64,000 bases of DNA, from NCBI GenBank assembly GCA_025738555.1, contig JAOVFP010000002.1, positions 930,001 to 994,000 of the forward strand. The letters are read 5' to 3'. Numbering within the stretch: position 1 is the stretch's first letter; each line of letters starts with the position of its first letter. The translations under genes were made by a program, and so were the position numbers. This DNA is from Cyathus striatus. Lineage: Eukaryota > Basidiomycota > Agaricomycetes > Agaricales > Nidulariaceae. Positions 45,967 through 56,699 of this stretch are shown one piece after another. Under the pieces are notes generated by a model. The model had not been told where the DNA came from, searched no databases, and saw only the letters and a list, made by a program, of their open reading frames with translations.

Positions 45967-46909
45967 TTGTTCGTCTTATCATTACAATTCACTTCGTTCT
46001 TCCTCAACGGCGAACACTCGCATTTCGGCAGTGTCCACTCTACACTCGTCTCCTCTTACGTTCTATTCGTTTTAGTTGCCGCCATTCAGACACGCCAATC
46101 CTTGCGACTCTTCGGACATAGCAAAACTTCTCCACATCAATTAATCAACATAGGTGTCCCACAGTTCCTTATCGTCCTCGTCCTCGCTACCACCTTAACA
46201 TTCGTCGCTTCATACATCATGAGCGTGATCTACGTCATTATCGATGTAGACGGGAGTAGCGACGGATCAAATGTCACTCCAGAATTTTATATATGCCTTG
46301 ATCTTATTCCCCAAATAGCACAAATATCCTTCTTCGCGAGTTTATTAATTGTAATACGCCGCCTTGCACATCTTAACCAAGTTGCATACTGGAACGGGGA
46401 AGCAATAATGGATGGAATATTAATACTCCTTCTTATTTGCTCAGCTTGTCTTGCTGGGATAACCAATGCTCCTCTCACCAATGATACTGCTGACAAAATG
46501 TTGCTCCTAGATGCATATAAAACTTTTGTGCATCTATACGTCGCGTTTTATGTTCTTACCGCGATCAATATTGTGGCTACGACGAAATACGTGAAGCAGA
46601 AGTCCAAACATTTGGTGGTGCATAATCAGGTATGATACAAAAATTTTAGTTTGAGCAATCTTTTGATTTATGTGTACAGATCTTAACAGACATCGCATCA
46701 TTCGTCTGTCCATTGATGTTGATCCGTGCTTTACATGAGCTCCTCTACGATATTCTCGTTTCGACCATTAATAAACAGGACATCAATCATGATACACTAG
46801 CGCTTGCGGATTTGATTGTTGTCGGGTCCACTTTCGCCCTTATGATAGGAATTTCAATCAGTGCGGTGAAGCAGCAGCATCAGCAGGAAACTGAAAATGT
46901 GAAGGGATA
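45967..46909 (+). CDS. Seven-transmembrane protein of unknown function
   Basis: One long exon (to 46,629) and a second (46,680-46,909), joined over a GTATGA...ACAG intron. Hydrophobic segments include LVSSYVLFVLVAAIQ, FLIVLVLATTLTFVASYIMS, LDLIPQIAQISFFASLLIVI, GILILLLICSACLAGIT, LYVAFYVLTAINIVA, ASFVCPLMLIRAL and LADLIVVGSTFALMIGISIS, about seven in all. The C-terminus is short and charged (VKQQHQQETENVKG). The 5' end is uncertain: the open frame has no ATG before MSVIYVI, so a start in an upstream exon is expected. It is not recognisably a Ste3-type pheromone receptor. Confidence 0.7.
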
Positions 46910-47253
46910 GGACTACATGTGACTGTAGCATATTTCAGTAGTACTTAATATGGAACGGTAGTCGTCATAGTAAACACCACGGAGTCCGGACATCTGTAGT
47001 GTTCCATGTATGAGATGCCCCCACAATCGCTTATATTTTGATTTAATGGTTTCCTTTTGTAGTTATTATGCTGGATGTCTTTCCTCGCCTATACACTTCG
47101 TGATTATGGTTTTCGGATGAATCAAAGATTTATAAGTTTATTTCAAATAAGTTACTTGTGCTACTGTACAATTATTAGGGCGAATTCACTATTTGTGTGA
47201 ATATTATATACAGTACTTCTCGAAACGAATAACATTAGCATTAACTTGTTTCC

Positions 47254-48760
47254 TCAATTGTCTTTCAAGATGGCCCGTCTCGTCGCATCACGGCCTGCCT
47301 TCAAGAGCACCGAGAGCTCATTTCCACCTGTTCCCCGCACTGGCCCGTTTCCTGATCCTCTGGCTGCTTGAATGCGGTCTATCATCGCACTAGCTGGACA
47401 TACCCCCCGAGCTCCTAGGTTCGCGTGAGACATGGTGACCACATACAAACAAGCTATCCGGATGTGACTATCCCTGAGTCGTTTCAGCGCCATAACTGCC
47501 GCATCGTATGGCTCTCGTAATGCAGGTATGGATTTCGCCAACTCACGTACGGACCGAGGATGCGCAGATAGGTACGAAAGGTACTCTCGATGTTTACCTG
47601 GCATGTAGCGACGCATTCGTTCCATAAAGCCACGGTCAGCCCGCTTGTTCTCGGCTGAAGGCTTCGGGTTACGCTTTTGATGGAGCTTGTGGTCAATATC
47701 CAAGAAAACATCCAACGCATGCATAACACTGCTTTGCCCTGCCGAGGGACCGCTGAGGTCAAGTTCGGAGCTGTTCTCAATGCCTTCGTATATCCAGCCT
47801 GGGCCCGACGGTCCTTGAGAGTCACTACCCTCAAACCATGGGCGGATATCCCAGTAAAACACATGAGGGTTGCAGTGAGGACGCACGGACTGTATGACAC
47901 CACTAATGTCATCGATGATGCTAGCGAGGCGACAAAGATCTCTTGAAATTTTTGAGATGGCATTTAGATCACCTGTACTTGGAATGCTATAGAAGTCGTC
48001 AATAATTCGTAGCATCTCCACGCCACGCAATTCGGCCTTTGCAGATGCGATATAGAAATTGCGTTCATCGTCGGTTCCAGAGAACAAATTGACGAAGCGC
48101 ATGTTGTCGATGGAAAGAGGTTGCTCTGGATCAAGTGGCTCACAGTTCCATAATACGGTATCTGCAAACGTGAGAACCGGTGCAAACCCCAAGAAACCTG
48201 ATATTTGAACAAGGGGAACGGCAAGAGATTTTGGAACCCGCTTGGGAGCAGAGGTGCTGTCGTCAGAGAGTGGTGTCGAATGTACATATAGGTTGACAAG
48301 CCATGCAAGAACCATATGTGCACGTTGAGATGATCGAAGATCGTCGTGCAGTGCGGAGGTATCTAATGCTGGCCACTGTAGACGCAGATATTCAGTGTTA
48401 CTTGTTTCTACCTTGTTATAATGGTTGTAAACTCACCGATTCAATAATGCTTCTCCAATTCTCACCGTAGGAGCGCCGACTTAATGCTTCTTCCGAGTGG
48501 TCTTCACCCAAGCTCAGGTTTCCCATAGCATCTGCAAAAGCTTTCTCCCATATTTCAAATTCTTGTGTCAACTCGGGGAGCGGCTTCCGGGGAAAGAATC
48601 CAGTTCGGGGATCAATGTCAAATGATGACTGCGACCACTCAATAAGTCGAGAGGTTCTGCGGCAGCCAGAGCTTATGTTCGAATAGATCAGCGAAAGGGA
48701 AACTTTGAGAAATAGCCGAAAGAATTGTGGCGGCGATGGGAGGAGGTTAACAAAATCCAT
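47254..48760 (-). CDS. Indoleamine 2,3-dioxygenase family protein
   Basis: Exon 1 is 48,760-48,437 (MDFVNLLPSPPQFFRLFLKV), the intron is 48,436-48,376, and exon 2 is 48,375-47,254, about 480 residues in all. Conserved blocks: VPLVQISGFLGFAPVLTFAD then VLWNCEPLDP, FYSIPSTGDLNAI, MPGKHREYLSYL (the region with the proximal heme His), IRIACLYVVTMSHAN, and the C-terminal RGTGGNELSVLLKAGRDATRRAI. IDO opens the indole ring of tryptophan to N-formylkynurenine with a heme iron and feeds NAD or kynurenine metabolism. The usual GTGGT reads GTGGN. Fungi often carry several IDOs of differing activity, so substrate is inferred from family. Confidence 0.9.
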
Positions 48761-49459
48761 TGAGGTTTAGAGGATGAGCTGCTTGCTGGCTTCGTGAAGA
48801 CGAGATGGGGTGTCTGACCAAATTTCTCCATCTCTCTTTATACAATTCCAATGTTTAATCCGCGCCACATTAGAGGAAGCTAAGTACTCGTAAGCTGCAG
48901 CATGTCAATGCTAGCAGTAGTTGACTATGTATAGTACGATTGCGACTATCGACTTGGGTGACATCGAAGTTAGTCCACCCTGTATGTCATTGCCATGAAA
49001 GCTACAGCCTTGTTCCAGCCCGTCAGGTCGCTGGATAACATTTGAATAATAAATTTATTTGCAGCCCGGAACCACTTAGGCGTTTCCGATGCTACCCCTC
49101 ATCTTCGGCCATTAGTTTCATGATACTACTACTAGTAACTCATTTGTTGCTAGGAACGCACAAAGCACGGACACATCCTTATATGCACTGATTCAATATG
49201 AAACTATATCCACATGGGCTAACATATTGTGCAATCAACACATTCTACAGTGTTCTGATTTACATAGCTTATTAGCCCCCACCTATTTCAATCAAAGATG
49301 CACAGTCGTCGGTCATGATCAGACGGGAACAATGAATCATGACTTATGTTCAAATGCTCTTTGTTTTCTGCAGGCTTGTTGGAACGACCAGTGTCGTAGC
49401 AGAGTCTTCGCTACATCAATTATCGAGCATCTGTTTCCAAATGCCCCGAGCTGTCCGAC

Positions 49460-49710
49460 TATGTATTGCAAATTGATAGATTAAAATATCGGTAAGCACT
49501 AATGAAAAAATAGCAGATAGTCAGCGTTGTCACGTCACGGAGCTCCCGAACAAGTAGTATAAAGTAAATTAAGTTTGTAAAATAGTGTGCACTTCGCATA
49601 AAATATGCTGCCAGTCCAGGTACGGGAATGCGGAGGCCCGTCCTGCACACAACTATATGTAATATTCATCTCATACTTTTGTGGGACTTCGTTATTTAGC
49701 TGTGTTATGT
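49460..49710 (-). pseudogene. dsRBD gene relic
   Basis: The frame HITQLNNEVPQKYEMNIT with CVQDGPPHSRTWTGSIFY matches the central exon of the dsRBD family, closest to the 13.8-kb copy. The donor region and the last exon have decayed (the acceptor reads GTTCGGGAG rather than GTTCGGTAG), and no GVEWG or AA-x-x-AL helix follows. Confidence 0.7.
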
Positions 49711-50460
49711 GGTGTATATCATGGTAAGCGATGTAAGATATATACAGGTTGAGTATTCATTGTGTTTGCAATACAAGGCAGAATATCACAAGGATATCAT
49801 GTTCGATTGTGACATGCTCTTTAAGCACCGAGGACCTGCTAAGGATAGGTATGAGCTCGTAAAGACGTGCACCTGCATCCCGCCACGATCCCGCCATCAA
49901 TTTCATTTATTATTAATCATCTTAATTAAATTAATTAATGGAAGAAGCCACATTCCGATATCAATCTAATAAATGAGACATATCCTTACTCGAGAAGCGC
50001 CGACTGTGTCGGCATATACCTTGCTTGGCCGTTACTTACATGTTTACACAATTTACAGGTTATAAAGTACGCAAGACAAGTTACTTTACAATTTTACAAA
50101 TAATATATATTTTAGCCATATGGTTGAATACAATTTTTTTTCGGTTGGTCAAATAGGAGTGTCGAAAGCTTGTTTACAAGTTGAGGTATAATGATAGTCA
50201 CAACTTGTAGAAACCATGTGTCCTGTAGAGATCAGCAGTGATCAAGTTACCGTGTACTTATGTCATACGCTGGAAACTCATTCACTTGGTGGGTTTTGAA
50301 CATTGGCCTGATTTCATTAATTGCGGCGTCGGATTCTACTGTCCGTACATGTTCATCTTAGTACACTCCCTTACACTTCACTTACACATCTACAATTGAC
50401 ATGGTTGTAAGTCATCTGTTGTTAGTAGTTACACTTCAGGGAATTTTCCCTCTACCATCT
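49711..50460. other. Interval without recognisable gene
   Basis: AT-rich around 49,910-49,970 and 50,080-50,160. No supported feature. Confidence 0.4.
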
Positions 50461-50464
50461 TCCA

Positions 50465-50705
50465 GCTTGCTCTCGCAAAAGTGGAAACAGAGCACGACGC
50501 GATTGTAATTTGTAGAGGCACTTGCATTCTATCAGAATATCTCGCCATCTAAGGAGCTTTGTGATGCATCCAATAAAGCCGAGTCCCTCATACGTCTCAA
50601 TGTCTACCAGATTAAGGTGAATGTTAAGAAGAATATTAAAGAGTCCAGACAGTGGGACAAGCTATCTTCCGAGGACCAGAGACTACTTAGTTGAAAAGAT
50701 GGTGT
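50465..50705 (+). pseudogene. M3 metallopeptidase (thimet oligopeptidase-like) relic
   Basis: LALAKVETEHDAIV, then in another frame FYQNISPSKELCDASNKAES, then VKKNIKESRQWDKLSSEDQR. These are neighbouring segments of the N-terminal half of saccharolysin/thimet oligopeptidase. They are broken by frame changes and small deletions, and the HEXXH catalytic region is absent. This is a decayed fragment. Confidence 0.65.
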
Positions 50706-51184
50706 GTGAATATTGGACCAATCTGTTGGTTAAATGTCAGTGATGTAGAGTAGATATGTCAATACAAGCACCGTGATAGTTATTTGTAATGACTTGGACA
50801 GGAATATCATTTGGTACGGGCTAAGGGGTAAGTATGGTCTGGTATGGTTGTAATTTGAGAATGTCCGCTTGGTACCCAAAGATACCCTGAGAAAAATGAC
50901 GGTCACGTCACGCACACGGAAAAAGGCTTCATTTTGGGTCCCAGAAACCTTGCCAAGCAAGGTAATCCTGGCCTCATCATGTAACAGACCTATTGATCCG
51001 ACACCGACCATCCTGCCAGAAGTGAGTACTGCGAGAGTCGTTATTGCGCAACCTTTGTTGGTGCGTGTGGAACGATCTGTTACTAGTTTATGGTCCTCCA
51101 TGCGACGTTAAAGATAACCCACGACTACTTATGATTCAATAAGCAAAATGGTGATCATCAGTTAGCCCCAATGCTGTTAACGCC
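50706..51184. other. Interval with one unassigned frame
   Basis: A minus-strand frame (50,730-51,101) contains AITTLAVLTSGRMVGVGSIG and a TLLGKVSGTQNEAFF segment. It might be an exon relic of an enzyme but I cannot place it. Nothing else is seen. Confidence 0.3.
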
Positions 51185-51770
51185 AACTCACCAATTCAAT
51201 TACAATCTTTCCAACGCGTAGCTCCCCAGTTCGCGTCTTAGCAATGGTGGACAAAAAATTAAATTAATCTGTTATACATACTAAGAAAAGCGACTGACCA
51301 ACGCCAGACTGTTTTTTACCGCCGAAAGGTTTGCTTCCAACAGGCAGGACAGGACCGAAAGTCTTTCGCAGTCAGTTCAACAACAGCTATGTCCTGGTTT
51401 TGTGATGCGAAAGAAACGTACTTTTTCATTCGCCTAAACCACACTGAGTAACCGAAAAACTTGCTGAATTATGTGGAATTCACAGCTTACGATCTTCATG
51501 TCTGGCTTAATGTCTGCGAAAACAATTATAGAAAGGTGAGTTGATGTTACCAGATCACTCGTGGTAAGTATTGACATACTTGTTGGATCTACATAATATC
51601 CCTTCTCAGATTGTTGGACGCCTCCAAGAATGACTTTGGCGCCTTCTTACTTCCCAGCTTCGATGTGACCCCAAACGCGGTCATTGCCCCTTTGATACCT
51701 TCGATAAACTGATCAATCTATCATCAGAATGGGGAATGGAGTCAACCAACTACCGGACCTCCGCCGCCCT
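51185..51770 (-). pseudogene. Aldehyde dehydrogenase relic
   Basis: Reading leftwards: VWGHIEAGK-region with GAKVILGGVQQSEKGYYVDP (about 51,590-51,690), DIKPDMKIV (about 51,490), FGPVLPVGSKPFGGKKQSGV (about 51,300-51,360) and RELGSYALERL with a stop (about 51,215). These are the C-terminal ALDH blocks in the right order. The segment between FGPV and FGGKKQSG is deleted, frames shift, and the catalytic Cys/Glu part is absent. Confidence 0.75.
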
Positions 51771-51909
51771 TCTCATCGAAACCGTTGCCAATATGATTTG
51801 TTGTTTCAACTTTGCTATAAGGATGTCTATGAGTTTTTCGTAATGGATTCTTGGACATATACGCGTGACTCTGCTGGGTCCAACTCAAGGTTAACTACAT
51901 ACGGCGAAT

Positions 51910-53270
51910 AAATGACACGATGGAACGTTATAGATGAGCGGGTTTGGACCTTCGTCGTCCGTAAGCAACCACTCGACTACGTCCACACTGGCATCACGTC
52001 TACACGCAAGAGATGGCTTGCTGGCAGCAGATTCTCCCCCTACAGCTCTGAGCCTCGCACAATCGTCGTCTAGACTCAAGCTGGACCCGGCACGCGTCCA
52101 TATCCACAACCTCCATGCACCCAAAAAAACAGCGCTATCCAACCACACTTGAAGGCATCCACGTCATCTCACCAGTACCCACTCACCCCCACACCCGAAT
52201 GAAACAGGAAAAACACTCACGATAAGTATGAGTCAAATAATACGTTGGATAAGTTGGTGTTCCGATCGTTCTCGTCGTTGCAGTTGTGATTAGGGTGTTG
52301 GACGCTGCCAGGAGGGGTGTTAGCATGGTGATCAACATACGAGAAGCGGGGTGGTAAAGCACGAGGGGAGATAGGGAGGTCAAGGGACGAGTGGAGAAGG
52401 GAAGCTGAGCAGAGAAGAGGGATCAAGTATGAAAGGGATAATGTAGGCTCAAGGTTGGTAAGGAAGACGAGATGAAGCAAACAAGGAACAAAGCATGTAA
52501 ATCCAAAGAAGAATAACACACGCATAATATTTAAACGGAACTGCGCAAAATCGCTCGCGAATGCATCTTCGAGGTCCCTATGTACGACAACATGTCAGCA
52601 AGGTAGCAAAACGACAAATATTACGTACAAAAGAAGAGAGAATGGTCGAGAGGCTTAGGTTGAGAATGGGTTAAAAACCCTTCAAACGTCCACCCGTGTG
52701 GCTCGCTAAGAACTTGCCAGCTTGCAACTAGCTCAGAAACTCCTTCTCCTGGTTGAGCCAGCTCATACGCTCTACGCTTCGAAAGCTTTACCCCGCTTCT
52801 GCCAAATTAAGCACCGCGAAACAACGGCAGTGGTGTCCAGTGTCCACTCGATCCTGGGCCAGGGAGACTGCGACGAGGAGTGGACAGGTCGTGCTCGATG
52901 CGTCAGACAGCGTCAAGGGCAGAGGGGGACATCGAGCGTCTCCAGCAGGATAACTATAACGAACTCTTGGCACGAGAAGAAATGCGGTATGGGAAACGCT
53001 ACCGTATGAGTGTGAAATCACAGACACGAGCACCGCACTCCGTTAAATGCAAACGGAATACATCGACACCTGCCGAAGCCTACGCCTGACACAAGTCTGA
53101 AGCAACGGAACCGTGGTTCCAGGGGCGAGTCGTCCGAGAGTTATGAGCTAGTCCAGAGGTGTCGTTACACATCCGTACAGTCTACAGGCAACACAACTAT
53201 ACGGGAGTTGGACTTCAGTCGGACTGTTTCCTGTTAGCAGGGTGGTCGAGCGTGCGCGTCGAGGACTCTA
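51910..53270 (-). pseudogene. GH79 glycosidase relic, second copy
   Basis: Contains the exon 6 equivalent (PNHNCNDENDRNTN near 52,250, with frame shifts around HP and before YLTHTY), the exon 5 equivalent (DLEDAFASDFAQFRLNIM-like, near 52,540) and most of the long intron (52,600-53,270). No N-terminal or catalytic exon follows. Instead, urate oxidase 5' sequence begins. Confidence 0.75.
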
Positions 53271-53299
53271 CGTGCCCCCCCCCCCCTGGGCTCCGAACC

Positions 53300-53780
53300 C
53301 CATCCCCATCCCAATCACCGAATAAGCATGCGAGAGACGAGGTCAGAGATGCTTGTTGTTATAGGTCTTGTTGAAGTTGCTGAAGTAACGGTAGAAGACA
53401 AAGAAGAAGAGCAGAGAAACAAGCACAACACAGCGGCGAGAGACAGATATAAGTTCTCTCACAATAGGATTGACACTAAGCAAGTCTTCGGACAACGGTC
53501 CCCTTCCCATCTCAGACCCTTCACACTCGGCACATCAGCCCTCCTATCTCATCTTGTGGTTATCTGTCGAATTATGGCGTGCTCCTACAAGTACTTCGAG
53601 GTGCCTCAGGACTGAGCTAACGTGAAGCACGCGACTGCAGGAAAGCGTTTCGGACGATAAGGGCGGAAGGCAAAGGACCGTGAAGGATTGGGTTGGTAAG
53701 GGAGGAGGGGCCCTAGTTCCCACGGACTGTGTCATCATTTTGCTATGTGGGAACTTGAATCCGCTCTCCGACGAGCCCTC
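53300..53780 (-). pseudogene. Urate oxidase 5' relic
   Basis: A decayed first exon (53,320-53,400) and the upstream block with GTGGGAACTTGAATCCGC at its far end. Beyond it a TATAAAAA motif (about 53,837) precedes the F-box-like gene on the opposite strand. Confidence 0.7.
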
Positions 53781-53883
53781 CCAACTTAAGTTCAAATTCA
53801 ATACTCTCCATTCTGTTATGACTCGGTCTCCACATTATAAAAACCTTTAAATGTATTTGATTATGTCGCGGAGCTTCATCATC

Positions 53884-55122
53884 ATGGCTACTTCTTTCAC
53901 CCCATTAAATCCTACGTTCCCTCCAGAAATATTCGACATCATCATCAATTTTGCATTTGACATACACGACCTCAACGAAATCAAGGATATCTCACTAAGC
54001 AACACTACATTCTTCCGCAGCGCGCGTAGTCACCCCAAGTTCCAATTCCGAGACCTACGACTTCCATCATTGTCAAGGCAGATAGATTTCCTATCTTTCA
54101 TTACAGACTACCCAAAGTCTGAGCTTTCTCGTCGCGTAAAAAACCTCACGGTTCACGTTGGCAGAGGTGCATACGATGAATCCCGCCAAGTAGGCATTCT
54201 AAACCGTTTACTCGTGGTTGAAATATTCCCGAATGTAGAAGAACTTTCAATTCTAGGTCCGAAATGCAAAGGTCCACCACGCATCGACGAGCCAGTATCC
54301 CTCGAAGGATTAGGCATATTTACATTTTCCAAGCATCTTTACAAGCTGAACCTTTCTCATTTGGCTCTTCCATACCAAGTCTTTACACATGCGATAGTGA
54401 CAGTCAAAGAGCTATCGCACTGTAATGTAAAGTACTGCAATGACGAAACGGCACACAAACAATCTTACTTTTTGCAATTCCCCAGCACATTGGAGAAGTT
54501 GGTGTTTCATCCAATTTCTGAAATAGATCCAAACCCTGAAATAGATCTTAAACAGTGCTTAATCAAAACCGTCGGGGTACCGGAACCGGTAAAGAGGTTC
54601 AATATGCTCAAACACTTTACGCTAGTGGACTACTCCCCAAATAAGCATAGCACCTTCGTTTCGTGCATACTTCCAAATCTGGGAGGAACGTTCGATCATT
54701 TAACGATTTCGCTAGACAAGTTTTGTGGTCAGGAGAAATTGATAGAAATAGGGAATACAGCAGGCCCATTTCTGTATCGGGTGTTTGAGGAACTCAAAAC
54801 AGTAACCATTGAGGATCCATATGGCAAATCCTACCAAATTGCGTTTTTGATGGTCTGTCACTTTCTCGTTTATGGAAGGTTTAAAGCAGACATTCGACTG
54901 AAGATACGGGATAAAACTTTGGATATCGATCCTAAATGGGTTGAACCTAGTGGATGGCAGACAGAAGAAAAAGTCCACAAGATTTTAACAGATGCATTTC
55001 ATGAGGAATTGGACACTGCAGATGCTCAGGATGAGTCTCCTGAAGATACTCAGAATGATTTCTCTGAAAATTCTCAGTATGAGTCTTCCGAAGTAAGTTT
55101 CGATGATATTGATGATATGTGA
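53884..55122 (+). CDS. F-box-like protein, single exon
   Basis: I prefer MATSFTPLNPTFPPEIFDII at 53,884 over the in-frame ATGs at 53,851 and 53,863, because a TATAAAAA box lies at about 53,837 and a start at 53,851 would leave almost no leader. FPPEIFDIIINFAFD is followed by LSNTTFFRSARSHPKF, the F-box-like helix pattern. Then come leucine-rich repeats with irregular spacing (RRVKNLTVHV, FPNVEELSIL, LYKLNLSHLALP, LKHFTLVDY), and a C-terminal acidic tail with imperfect repeats of the type QDESPEDTQNDFSENSQ. About 412 residues. The role is probably substrate recruitment, unproven. It ends facing the F-box gene at 55.3 kb. Confidence 0.8.
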   Translation: MATSFTPLNPTFPPEIFDIIINFAFDIHDLNEIKDISLSNTTFFRSARSHPKFQFRDLRLPSLSRQIDFLSFITDYPKSELSRRVKNLTVHVGRGAYDESRQVGILNRLLVVEIFPNVEELSILGPKCKGPPRIDEPVSLEGLGIFTFSKHLYKLNLSHLALPYQVFTHAIVTVKELSHCNVKYCNDETAHKQSYFLQFPSTLEKLVFHPISEIDPNPEIDLKQCLIKTVGVPEPVKRFNMLKHFTLVDYSPNKHSTFVSCILPNLGGTFDHLTISLDKFCGQEKLIEIGNTAGPFLYRVFEELKTVTIEDPYGKSYQIAFLMVCHFLVYGRFKADIRLKIRDKTLDIDPKWVEPSGWQTEEKVHKILTDAFHEELDTADAQDESPEDTQNDFSENSQYESSEVSFDDIDDM

Positions 55123-55317
55123 TATAATGGTTGGAAGTTGATCATTTAATTAAATTCAAGAGGGAAGTTACTCATCTGTACTGAGTACCTCTTGACCTTA
55201 AACATGACCATTGTATACATCAAAAGTAATCCACATTAAGTAGTCACTACTTTTGGTCTACTTTGTAGCTACTTGAGGCAAAATATAATATAGACTCGTC
55301 GTCTACGCTGCCATCTT

Positions 55318-56684
55318 TTATTTCAACCTCATAAACAAGTTATCGTAAGTTGGCACCAAATCATAATTCAGATGCAAAATTCCCCTTCCATATGTGGCTG
55401 GAAGATGGAGCTTTATGTAGTTTATCGACTCTTTTTCCAGACTTCTTCCCATAAAAGTATGCATCATGATGAAATTCACCTTCCGCAGGCGCGACAAAAT
55501 TGGTCCGGATAACAAACTATCCAAGCTCATGTTCTGTTCAGGAGGTAAATATTGCACTCGATCTTGGAATCTAGGCTTATACCGAATAATGATTTCTTGA
55601 ATCCTGTTTTCTTCATGAGCTTTATTGAGGATATTTCTCGCATTGCTAAAAGGATCTTGCTCATCAAAGCTTGCAAATATTCGTATAGTTTGAAGGAGAG
55701 CAAATGTTCCAATATCAATCTTTAATAAATGATCTAGTTGATAATTATAGGTGAGTGAATGGACCTGGGACTAATGCAGTGGCCACGAAATATCACCTTC
55801 TGAAAACGTAAAATGTGGAAGTTTACACACGGTTAGAGTGTTCTTGTGTTTCTCCATTAACTCGATGGTTAGATCAATGCCGACTTCATTGACGTAGAAG
55901 TCCATCACTAGCTCCTCTAGCTTGCAACAAGAATGTGATAGTTCATCCCCTAGTGGTTGCAGTGCAGTTGTGTGTATGAGACTCCCAGAAAAAGTAAATC
56001 TTCGAATGCTGTGGTTGCATGAGATGGGAATCACATCTAGCGACATTTTCATATCTTCGGGCTCATATATCCCACAAAATCCAATGCAATATGAAAGGGT
56101 TATAGAGGGGATGCGAGCGAAACATTGTGCAAAAGCATTTGGCAAGTGATGCACTCCCCTTAGGAATAACAGCTTAATGGATGGCCGTACCAAAAACGAA
56201 GCCAGTGCCTGTTTTAACGGCAGTGAAAACTCCTTCCAGTAACCACCAGGCATGCATTCAAACGAGACTATAGTAATGTTATGCAATATTTCTAACAGAT
56301 TAGGAAGAATTGGCTCTGCCAAGACACTAGGGGATTTGTGTCTTTGTCGATAGTCGAAGTAAACATTGTCTTCTACATGTAAATTGCGAACGTAGAGTGC
56401 CAGTTTTGGAGTTGAGATTAAAGTGCTGAGGAAGCGCTCGTATTTTCCTGACCGGTGCCCCTGGGAACCAGACTCCAGCGTAAATGAGTGAAAGAGACTG
56501 CGCTGAGCTAATGGCAGGAATTCCCTGCAAACCAAAGAGCATGCATAGAGAGCGGATAAATCGTCAACTTCTTTGATTATCGCCTCTGTGATTTCAATAG
56601 GAACGTAGAAATTGCACGATCTAGATAAAGCCTGATAGGAGGTGTGGCAGTGCTTAGGTATCGGAGGGCGTTCAGACGTACCAT
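55318..56684 (-). CDS. F-box-like protein, paralogue of the 30-kb gene, 5' end disturbed
   Basis: FYVPIEITEAIIKEVDDLSA, then LYACSLVCREFLPLAQRSLF, PNLLEILHNITIVSFEC and CKLEELVMDFYVNEVG parallel the 30.1-31.5 kb gene. The intron sits at the same place (GTGATATTTC...CAACTAG, about 55,733-55,793). Exon 2 (HLLKIDIGTFALLQTIR to NYDLVPTYDNLFMRLK) is fully open. At the 5' end the ATG at 56,684 is out of register with the F-box frame: compared with its paralogue, about 16 nt between ATG and the SER codons are missing. Either a tiny intron (GTACGT...CTAAG, 33 nt) restores frame, another start is used, or the gene is newly broken. Confidence 0.65.
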
Positions 56685-56699
56685 GATGTGGTGCAGAAG

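Noticed and set aside
45967..46909. Possible Ste3-type pheromone receptor (mating locus)
   Set aside because: Seven hydrophobic segments only. No Ste3 signature residues were recognised and no short CAAX pheromone precursor frame was found next to it.
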